The notes below the pieces were generated by a model that was given only the letters and a program-made list of their open reading frames with translations, was not told the DNA's origin and searched no databases. A stretch of 31,932 bases of DNA from contig JBJETQ010000005.1 in the NCBI GenBank assembly GCA_051883395.1, positions 1 to 31,932 on the forward strand, in the 5' to 3' direction. Below, piece after piece: positions 1 through 6,035 of the stretch. Source of the DNA: HGM11368 sp051883395 (GTDB taxonomy: Bacteria > Bacillota > Clostridia > Christensenellales > UBA3700). The translations under genes were made by a program, and so were the position numbers. The stretch's first letter is position 1. Every line of letters begins with the position of its first letter.

Positions 1-74
1 AAGAAAACGGCGCTACCGAGAGTATGTACGTCTGCACAAGATGTTTGCGTAGCGGTAACGTTGAGCGCGCTTAA
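1..74 (+). CDS. rpmB: 50S ribosomal protein L28, C-terminal fragment
   Basis: Only the last 23 codons lie in the window, in the frame starting at base 3 and ending with TAA at 72-74. The fragment contains MYVCTRCLRSGNVERA, the typical end of the zinc-binding form of L28, in which this CxxC pairs with another CxxC near the N-terminus. L28 is part of the large ribosomal subunit. A terminator follows at once. The gene converges on spoVM and rpe, as in Bacillus, and this supports the call. The start lies outside the window. Confidence 0.9.
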   Translation, partial: ENGATESMYVCTRCLRSGNVERA

Positions 75-90
75 TCATTCTGCAAAATTC

Positions 91-117
91 AAGACGCCTT
101 TGTGGGCGTCTTTTTTT
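91..117 (+). terminator. Rho-independent terminator of rpmB
   Basis: A perfect GACGCC / GGCGTC stem (93-98 and 105-110) with a six-base loop is followed by seven T. A preceding AA extends the stem into the T run. It lies 18 bases after the rpmB stop. Confidence 0.93.
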
Positions 118-366
118 ATTTGTTTTACCCTATTGCGTAAAACGTGTAATTTGCATCGTTGCGTTATACAGTTGTCTGCAACGCCGCATCAGCCTATCTA
201 CGCTATCAGTTTGTATCATGTAACTTTTGACTTGTTGTTTGCAATATCGGCGCTTGTTGCATTGTTTGCAAGAAATATATAATTTTGCAACTTTAAAAGT
301 TGAATAGCTATTGTTGGTTGTTATTCTATTCAACTACTCAAACGTTTCTTTGGGCAATCTTATTTT
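118..366. other. Intergenic stretch without a recognised gene
   Basis: Open frames here start with TTG or GTG, lack ribosome binding sites and resemble nothing known. The only structure seen is a 9-bp inverted repeat, GTTGAATAG (299-307) and CTATTCAAC (326-334), with an 18-base loop and no T run. Confidence 0.6.
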
Positions 367-470
367 TTGATATAACTACGGCGTGGCGATTGGTATCTTG
401 TCGCTTGATATAGCTTTGACGCAGCGATTGGGTATCTTGTCGTTTGATATAGCTACGGCGCAGCGAAATG
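367..470. repeat. Direct repeats of about 39 bp, 2.7 copies
   Basis: Three copies begin with TTGATATA at 367, 405 and 444. Units 1 and 2 are 38 and 39 bp and share the tail CGATTGG(G)TATCTTGTCG. Unit 3 breaks off after CAGCGA and turns into the inverted copy described at 454-487. They are noncoding as far as can be seen, and their function is unknown. Confidence 0.8.
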
Positions 471-487
471 TTTATCGCTGCGCCGTA
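454..487. repeat. 13-bp perfect palindrome, 8-base loop
   Basis: TACGGCGCAGCGA (454-466) and TCGCTGCGCCGTA (475-487) are exact inverted copies. The match continues imperfectly outward (GATATAGC against TACACTATAT), so the third 39-bp repeat is followed by a partial inverted copy. Neither strand has a T run after it, so a Rho-independent terminator is not supported. It could be an RNA stem-loop or a relic of a small mobile repeat. Confidence 0.85.
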
Positions 488-501
488 CACTATATTGTTG
501 A

Positions 502-739
502 CTTGGCAGGCTCTTATTTACCTGACAGACATCTTGTTCGCCTAGTAAACAACTTATTTACCTAACAGGCAGCTTACTAACCTGGCAGATTTCTTATTTA
601 TCTGGCAGGCTGCTTACTCACCTGGCAGATTTCTTATTTATCTGGCAGGCTGCTTACTCACCTGGCAGACAACTTATTTACCTGGCAGGTATCTTATTTA
701 TTTGGCAGGCTCTTATTCGCCTGCCAAACATTTTTTCGG
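502..739. repeat. Tandem array of twelve 20-bp units
   Basis: Units run without a gap at 502-520 (19 bp), then 521, 541, 561, 581, 601, 621, 641, 661, 681, 701 (19 bp) and 720-739. The consensus is CCTGGCAG-N3-CTTATTTA. Units at 581-620 and 621-660 form an exact 40-bp duplication. The outer units are more diverged. A period of 20 is not a multiple of three, and no reading frame stays open through the array on either strand, so it is probably noncoding. The right end runs into the last codons of spoVM. Confidence 0.93.
701..728. repeat. Inverted repeat at the spoVM end of the 20-bp array
   Basis: TTTGGCAGG (701-709) and CCTGCCAAA (720-728) are perfect inverted copies around ten bases. The last array unit thus carries the repeat core in reverse. 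On the minus strand the spoVM stop codon (715-713) lies in the loop. There is no T run. Confidence 0.75.
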
Positions 740-799
740 TACTATCAACCGCAAAAATCTTTTGACTATCCTCGGTGGATTGATACATATTATTCTCAT
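713..799 (-). CDS. spoVM: Stage V sporulation protein M
   Basis: A 28-codon gene with a GGAGG ribosome binding site (807-811) seven bases before the ATG. The protein starts MRIICINPPRIVKRFLRLIV. SpoVM is a tiny amphipathic helix that binds the positively curved forespore membrane and tethers the spore coat scaffold SpoIVA. Like Bacillus SpoVM it has a basic residue at position 2, Ile at 6, Pro at 9 and a basic residue at 10, then a basic/hydrophobic helix; Pro9 is important in the family. The place is classical, just after rpe and facing rpmB. It is the last gene of the operon, 45 bases after the rpe stop. The C-terminal codons (KKCLAGE) are made of repeat-array sequence. The call rests on pattern, length and position, since such a short protein gives little similarity. 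Confidence 0.82.
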   Translation of the reverse strand: MRIICINPPRIVKRFLRLIVPKKCLAGE

Positions 800-844
800 A
801 AGCACACCTCCATTGTACAAGGTATGCATGTTGGTGAATTTTGG

Positions 845-1495
845 TTAATTCAAACAGTTTTTGATATCTTTGACAGCCTGAGCTGGGTCGGCGGCGCCAA
901 ACACGCTGCTACCTGCAACGACCACGTCTACGCCCCTTTGAACCATTTCTTTGACGTTGGAAACGGTAACTCCACCGTCAAGTTCTATCAAAAATCTGCC
1001 TTGCGACAACTCTTTGAGTCTGTCTATTTTGTCCATGACGCTCTCTATGAATTTCTGACCGCCAAAGCCCGGAAAAACGCCCATCAGCATCACTACGTCC
1101 ACCTGCTCGATATAAGGAATTATCGTGTCGACCGCTATGTCTGGATTAAGCACAAGACCTGCTTTTTTGCCTTGCGAACGTATGTAATCCAAAGTTTCTG
1201 CCGTGTTCGGACAGGTCTCTGCGTGAAAGGTTACTACGTCTGCTCCCGCCTGAATAAATCTCGGTATATATACCTGCGGACTGTCAATCATCAGATGCAC
1301 GTCAAGTACCATATCCGTTTCTTTTCTCAGCGCCTTTACCATAGGCATTCCAAAGGTAATGTTAGGTACGAATTTGCCGTCCATGACGTCGCAATGCACC
1401 CAATCGGCGCCCCATTTTTTCAGGTTCTTTACTGCGTCTCCCATATATGCAAAATCTGCCGACAAAATAGACGGCGCAACCAGAATTTCAGTCAT
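845..1495 (-). CDS. rpe: Ribulose-phosphate 3-epimerase
   Basis: This enzyme interconverts ribulose 5-phosphate and xylulose 5-phosphate in the cytosolic pentose phosphate pathway. The 216 aa form one TIM barrel of the usual length. Visible family residues are the APSIL start, metal ligands His35 and Asp37 in WVHCDVMDG, His67 in LDVHLM, Asp173 in ELDGG, and the phosphate-binding GGQKF and AGSSVFG stretches. The start ATG lies inside the end of rsgA (8-base overlap), which indicates translational coupling. It is the second-last gene of the operon, before spoVM. Confidence 0.97.
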   Translation of the reverse strand: MTEILVAPSILSADFAYMGDAVKNLKKWGADWVHCDVMDGKFVPNITFGMPMVKALRKETDMVLDVHLMIDSPQVYIPRFIQAGADVVTFHAETCPNTAETLDYIRSQGKKAGLVLNPDIAVDTIIPYIEQVDVVMLMGVFPGFGGQKFIESVMDKIDRLKELSQGRFLIELDGGVTVSNVKEMVQRGVDVVVAGSSVFGAADPAQAVKDIKNCLN

Positions 1496-2333
1496 ATCTC
1501 TTTTCCCATCTCCTTTTTACGTCCTTATACAATCTCAGATACCTGTCGTATCTCTCCTTAGACAATCTGCCTTGTTCAACGGCACTCTTGACTCCGCACA
1601 CTTCTTCGTCGCTGTGCGTACAACTTCTGAATTTGCAATCTTCGGCAAATTCGTCAAAATCTGTATAATATCCCGCCAAAGTTGCCGGGTCGATAAGCGG
1701 CATTTCCAACATACTGAAACCGCACGTGTCGGCAATTTTGGTGCCGTCTTCAAGCTCGATAATCTCGACGTGTCGGGTAGTATTCTTGCCCTTGTCTCCC
1801 TTCTTTGACAGTTCTCCGACTTTCATCTTTTGCTGTCCGCTGATTGTGTTGACAAGCGACGATTTGCCAACGGCAGACTGACCTGCAAGACATACGTATT
1901 TGCCCTTTATCTTCTGCATTAATTCGTCCAGACCTTGTCCCGTCTGCGTACTGATTATCATAATGTCAGCCATACCTTCATAGTCTTTGACTACCTGTTG
2001 CAATATCTCGTCCGCGCCTTCCATGTCGGCTTTGTTGACGCATATAACAGGCTCTACGTCTTGCTGCAACGCTCCTATGATAAGTTTGTCAACCAAAACC
2101 ATGTCGGGCTTTGGCAAAGGCGCAAGAACGATGACAATAGTTTCGATATTGCTGACGTAAGGTCTTACGAGCATGCTTTTTCTTGGCAAAATCTCCTCTA
2201 TTATTCCTTCCTTGTCAACGACTACGCTTACCATATCGCCAATATAAATCTCGCCGCTACGTTTGAGCTTTCCCCTGGCAAAGCATTTGAAAATCTCTCC
2301 CTGCTGCGTTTTGACGGTGTATATGCCGCCCAT
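1488..2333 (-). CDS. rsgA: Ribosome small subunit-dependent GTPase A
   Basis: A circularly permuted GTPase that checks late assembly of the 30S subunit. The order is OB fold (about 1-60), NKAD (100-103), Walker A GQSAVGKSS (151-159), the switch with TTRHVE (185-190), then a zinc site of Cys233, Cys238, His240 and Cys246. The G3 motif reads DTCGF where the family usually has DTPGF. The first ATG (2333) seems too late. The codons just upstream encode VVGQVVKGMGG, which matches the first strand of the OB fold, but no ATG, GTG or TTG lies in frame there. A GAGGTG ribosome binding site overlaps the end of rlmN. The true start is therefore uncertain. Confidence 0.93.
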   Translation of the reverse strand: MGGIYTVKTQQGEIFKCFARGKLKRSGEIYIGDMVSVVVDKEGIIEEILPRKSMLVRPYVSNIETIVIVLAPLPKPDMVLVDKLIIGALQQDVEPVICVNKADMEGADEILQQVVKDYEGMADIMIISTQTGQGLDELMQKIKGKYVCLAGQSAVGKSSLVNTISGQQKMKVGELSKKGDKGKNTTRHVEIIELEDGTKIADTCGFSMLEMPLIDPATLAGYYTDFDEFAEDCKFRSCTHSDEEVCGVKSAVEQGRLSKERYDRYLRLYKDVKRRWEKRYD

Positions 2334-2370
2334 TCCTTTGACGACTTGTCCTACAACTTTCTTTTTGATA

Positions 2371-3411
2371 TTACACCTCGCCTTCGATATATTTTCTTCT
2401 CAACTGTCCGCACGCTCCGTCTATATCTCTACCCATACTCCTGCGAAGCGTACAGCTTACTCCGTTCTTTTCAAGTCTTGCCATAAACTTTTTTATCTGT
2501 TCACTCTCCGAACCGTCAAGGTCTTTTTCTTTGACGTAATTGAGCCTTATAAGATTGACGTGGCACGTCAAGCCCCTGACAAGTCTGCTAAGCTCGTCGG
2601 CGCATTGTATGCTGTCGTTGACGCCTTTTATCATAGAATACTCAAAAATAATTCTTCTTCCGCTCTTGTCAAAATAATATCTGACGGCGTCAATAATGTC
2701 CTTTACTCCGTATTTGTTGGCAACGGGCATAATCTTTTTTCGTATTTCGTCGTTGGGTGCATGAAGTGATATCGTCAGCGTGATACCGTAATTTTCATCG
2801 GCAAGAGCCTTGATTTTTTCGCACAATCCGCACGTCGAGAGAGATATGTTTCTTCTCGATACGTTCAAGCCCCTTTCGTCGCACACCAGTCGCAAAAATT
2901 TGACGGTATTGTCGTAATTGTCCAACGGTTCTCCGCTGCCCATAAGCACGATATTGGTTACGCCCCTTTTGTCGTCGATGGCATTGTCCTTGTTGACTGC
3001 CACGACCTGCGACAATATTTCGCCTGCCGTTAGATTGCGGACAAGTCCGCCTAGTCCCGACGCACAAAAGGCACAGTTCATTCTGCACCCAACCTGAGTA
3101 GATACGCATATCGTATTGCCGTACTTGTATTTCATCAACACGCCTTCAATGACGTTGTTGTCCCACAATCTGAAAATATATTTTTTCGTTCCGTCGATTG
3201 CCGACTCGGCACAATGCACTATCTTTACGCCCTGAGCCGTATAATCCCGCTCTTTGAGATAATTGACAAGCGACTTGGGCAAATTGATGTCGTCAAGCTC
3301 GGCTCCCCTGTAAATTCCGTCGAACAATTGCTTGGCACGATATACCGCTTCTCCCGACTCGGACACAATATTTTTGATTTCTTCAAAAGTATAGTCAAGC
3401 AAGACTTTCAT
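2371..3411 (-). CDS. rlmN: Dual-specificity 23S rRNA / tRNA adenine C2 methyltransferase
   Basis: A radical-SAM enzyme that methylates C2 of A2503 in 23S rRNA and of A37 in some tRNAs. The 346 aa carry the iron-sulfur motif Cys109-x3-Cys113-x2-Cys116 (CRMNCAFC), a GEPLDNYDN stretch, and the catalytic cysteine Cys334 in DGACGQL near the C-terminus. Length is usual. The ATG overlaps the rsmB stop by four bases (ATGA). The next gene is rsgA after only 37 bases. In most spore-forming relatives a phosphatase and a Ser/Thr kinase lie between the two, and here they are missing. Confidence 0.97.
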   Translation of the reverse strand: MKVLLDYTFEEIKNIVSESGEAVYRAKQLFDGIYRGAELDDINLPKSLVNYLKERDYTAQGVKIVHCAESAIDGTKKYIFRLWDNNVIEGVLMKYKYGNTICVSTQVGCRMNCAFCASGLGGLVRNLTAGEILSQVVAVNKDNAIDDKRGVTNIVLMGSGEPLDNYDNTVKFLRLVCDERGLNVSRRNISLSTCGLCEKIKALADENYGITLTISLHAPNDEIRKKIMPVANKYGVKDIIDAVRYYFDKSGRRIIFEYSMIKGVNDSIQCADELSRLVRGLTCHVNLIRLNYVKEKDLDGSESEQIKKFMARLEKNGVSCTLRRSMGRDIDGACGQLRRKYIEGEV

Positions 3412-4673
3412 ACGCTTTCCTTAGTTGCAGAATTGTTTTGTTTGTGGACAAGAACAGCCACAAAAAAGCCGTCGCTCCCGTCGCCGTCAGGCAGATACTG
3501 ATGATAGCTCTCCACCGTCCAATCGGGATTTTCTTTGACAAATTTTCCGACAATGTTGTAATTTTCTTCTCTGAGCAACGTGCAGGTGGAATAGATGACT
3601 TTGCCGTCGTCCTTTGCGTATCTGCAAGCATTCTGCAAAATTTTATATTGCGTTTCATTGAGCTGAGCTATGCTTTGCTCGTCGAGATTGAGATATATAT
3701 CAGGCTTTTTTTTGGCTACGCCCAGTCCGCTGCATGGCACGTCGCAAAGAACCTTGTCAAACAGCTTTTCAAACCCCGGCATAATAACCGTGGAGTCCTG
3801 TTGGAGAGCAGATATTCCATCGGCTTTCATACGGCTGATATACGATTGCATCAATTCGACTCTGTGTTGGTGAACGTCGCATGCCACGACTTCGACGCCG
3901 GCAGCCTGCTCGGCTATATACAGCGACTTTCCGCCCGGCGCCGCACACATATCCAACACCTTGTCGCCACGACGTATTTCCATAGCCTGCACGCATCTCA
4001 TGGAATTGACAGATTGTATGGTAATCAAGCCTTCGTTGAACAAATCTCTCAGCTTTTTGTCGTTTTTTACCCACATTCCGCCACACTCAGACAGACGATA
4101 TTTTATGCCTTTGTCGTCGCATACTTTACACAGACGAGTAAGACTTATGAGCCTAGTATTGGGGCGTATATGTTCTTCGTGCAGAGCAGGACAAGTCAAA
4201 AATTCTCTGGTCTTGTCATATCCGTACTGCTTGACGTACTTGTTGATTATCCAAAGCGGAACAGACGCTTCTACCGACAGCCTTTCAACTTTGTTTTCCG
4301 GCAAAGACGGCTTTTCGGCGGCATAATTTTTGAGCAGACTGTTGACAAAGCCTTTGAGCTGCTTTTTGCCTATAAAGGCAGTAAGTTCCACCATATTGTC
4401 AACCACGGCATAGTTGGGCATAGAATCCATATAGCTGATACAATACATACCCATTTTGAGTACGATTACCACGCTAGCCTGCGGTCTTTTTTTTGCCATT
4501 TTTGACAAATAATATTCCAATTCTACGTTTCTCTCCAATACTCCGTACACAAGTTTTGTTACCCAAGCAGCATTGTTGGCGTAACCTAACTTTTTGCTCA
4601 GTTCTATCGAACTGAACGCCTTATTTTTGAAAATATTGGACAATACGTCGTAGCTTAATTGTATATCGCTCAT
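3408..4673 (-). CDS. rsmB: 16S rRNA (cytosine 967-C5)-methyltransferase
   Basis: It methylates C967 of 16S rRNA using S-adenosylmethionine. The N-terminal 130 residues are the NusB-like RNA-binding domain. The catalytic half has the SAM-binding motif DMCAAPGGKS (241-250), the DVPCSG motif with Cys314, and the YSTCT motif with catalytic Cys364. It is 421 aa, a little shorter than many homologues. It overlaps fmt and rlmN by four bases at each end, so it is translated as part of the operon. Confidence 0.96.
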   Translation of the reverse strand: MSDIQLSYDVLSNIFKNKAFSSIELSKKLGYANNAAWVTKLVYGVLERNVELEYYLSKMAKKRPQASVVIVLKMGMYCISYMDSMPNYAVVDNMVELTAFIGKKQLKGFVNSLLKNYAAEKPSLPENKVERLSVEASVPLWIINKYVKQYGYDKTREFLTCPALHEEHIRPNTRLISLTRLCKVCDDKGIKYRLSECGGMWVKNDKKLRDLFNEGLITIQSVNSMRCVQAMEIRRGDKVLDMCAAPGGKSLYIAEQAAGVEVVACDVHQHRVELMQSYISRMKADGISALQQDSTVIMPGFEKLFDKVLCDVPCSGLGVAKKKPDIYLNLDEQSIAQLNETQYKILQNACRYAKDDGKVIYSTCTLLREENYNIVGKFVKENPDWTVESYHQYLPDGDGSDGFFVAVLVHKQNNSATKESV

Positions 4674-5584
4674 TCTACCTTTGTTCCGTTGTCTATCCTG
4701 TACCCCGCAAGGAAACTTGCGACGTCCATTCTTCTTTTGCTTTCCAACTGCACTTCAAGCGGCTCGATTGCCCCGTCCAAGCAGCCAATCTTCATCGTTT
4801 TGCCTTCTATAACTATCTCGCCCGGCAATATCTTGTCGTCCGTTACCTTTGCCGCCCAGATTTTGAAAATCTTTCCGTTAAGTTTGCAAAATGCCGACGG
4901 CCAAGGATTCATCCCACGCACCTTTCGTTCTATCTCCACGGCAGGTCTGTTCCAGTCAATTCTGCCGTCTTCCTTGCTGAGCATCGGATAATAAGTAGAT
5001 TTTGAATGGTCCTGCGGAGTGTATACGGCCTTGCCGCTTTCGATAAGAGCAAGCCCTTCTACCAATGCCTGCGCTCCCAAAGTTGCCAGCCTTTCAAATA
5101 ATTGTCCTGCATTCTCGCTCTCGCCTATGTCGACGGACTTTTGGAGCAGAACGTCGCCGCTGTCAAGTTGCATCACAGTACGCATGATAGACACGCCTGT
5201 ACGTTTTTGACCTGTCAGAATTGCCCATTGTATAGGACTTGACCCCCTGAGCAACGGCAAAAGAGAAGCGTGTACGTTGATAACGCCGTATTTTGGAATG
5301 TCAAGAATACTCTGAGATATTATCTGTCCGTAGGCGCACGTAATCATGACGTCAGGCGCTATTTCTCTGAGAATTTCTTCGCCTTCGTCTCTGATTTTGT
5401 CAAACTGCAAAACTCTCAGCCCCAATTCCAGCGCTCGCTGTTTGACGGGACAAAAACTCACTTCTCTGCGGTTGCGCTCTTTGTCGGGTTGGGTTACGAC
5501 GGCGGCTATTTTATGACCTGCGTCGTATACGGCTTGAAGCGACTCTACCGCAAAGTCAGGCGTTCCTAAAAATACTACCTTCAT
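4670..5584 (-). CDS. fmt: Methionyl-tRNA formyltransferase
   Basis: It formylates initiator Met-tRNA with 10-formyltetrahydrofolate. The 304 aa start MKVVFLGTPDFAVESL. The catalytic triad is visible as Asn103 and His105 (NVHASLLPLLRG) and Asp141 (QLDSGD), and a C-terminal OB-like tRNA-binding domain starts near residue 205. The start shares one base with the def stop (TAATG), pairing it with the enzyme that later removes the formyl group. Confidence 0.97.
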   Translation of the reverse strand: MKVVFLGTPDFAVESLQAVYDAGHKIAAVVTQPDKERNRREVSFCPVKQRALELGLRVLQFDKIRDEGEEILREIAPDVMITCAYGQIISQSILDIPKYGVINVHASLLPLLRGSSPIQWAILTGQKRTGVSIMRTVMQLDSGDVLLQKSVDIGESENAGQLFERLATLGAQALVEGLALIESGKAVYTPQDHSKSTYYPMLSKEDGRIDWNRPAVEIERKVRGMNPWPSAFCKLNGKIFKIWAAKVTDDKILPGEIVIEGKTMKIGCLDGAIEPLEVQLESKRRMDVASFLAGYRIDNGTKVE

Positions 5585-6027
5585 TATTCCTTGTACTCCT
5601 TGTCATAAAAGAGTATTCCGTCCAAGTGGTCGATTTCGTGGCAACACGCCCTTGCAACAAGTTCTTCGGCTTGAAGCGACATGTGTTTGCCGTGTCTGTC
5701 CTGATACTCAACGGTAACCTTGTAGGGTCTTGCTACGTTGCAGTTGCGTCCCGGCACGCTGAGACAACCTTCGGGACCTATCTGACGTCCTTCCGTTTTG
5801 ACTATTACCGGATTGACGAGTTCTACGTAAAAATCGTCTACTTCTACCACAGCCAATCGTCTGTTGATGCCGACTTGCGGTCCTGCCAGACCTACGCCGT
5901 CCGCTTTGTGCATGGTTTCTCTCATATCGTCGAGAAGTTTGCCCAATTTTTGGTCAAAATCAGTTACTTCTCTGCTCTTTTTTCTAAGACTTGGTTGTCC
6001 GTCCTTTACTATATCTCTAAGAGCCAT
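5584..6027 (-). CDS. def: Peptide deformylase
   Basis: A metalloenzyme that removes the formyl group from new proteins. The three family motifs are all present: GVGLAGPQ (44-51), EGCLSVPG (86-93, metal ligand Cys88) and HEIDH (130-134, metal ligands His130 and His134, catalytic Glu131). The 147 aa match the short deformylase type. An AGGAGG ribosome binding site overlaps the priA stop codon eight bases upstream of the start. It sits in the usual order priA-def-fmt. Confidence 0.97.
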   Translation of the reverse strand: MALRDIVKDGQPSLRKKSREVTDFDQKLGKLLDDMRETMHKADGVGLAGPQVGINRRLAVVEVDDFYVELVNPVIVKTEGRQIGPEGCLSVPGRNCNVARPYKVTVEYQDRHGKHMSLQAEELVARACCHEIDHLDGILFYDKEYKE

Positions 6028-6035
6028 AATTCCTC

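Noticed and set aside
454..487. Terminator for the spoVM operon
   Set aside because: The stem is strong but no T run follows on either strand.
61..565. Small protein genes in the rpmB-spoVM interval (for example 61-282 plus, 130-333 minus, 383-565 plus)
   Set aside because: They start with TTG or GTG, lack ribosome binding sites, and cross the rpmB terminator or the repeats; the sequences resemble nothing known.
502..739. CRISPR array
   Set aside because: Units are 20 bp and directly contiguous, with no unique spacers; no cas gene is nearby.
824..1561. 245-codon open frame on the plus strand
   Set aside because: It lies opposite rpe and rsgA, and its composition is that of an antisense shadow. 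The same applies to the other long opposite-strand frames over rsmB, pcrA, dnaK and dnaJ.
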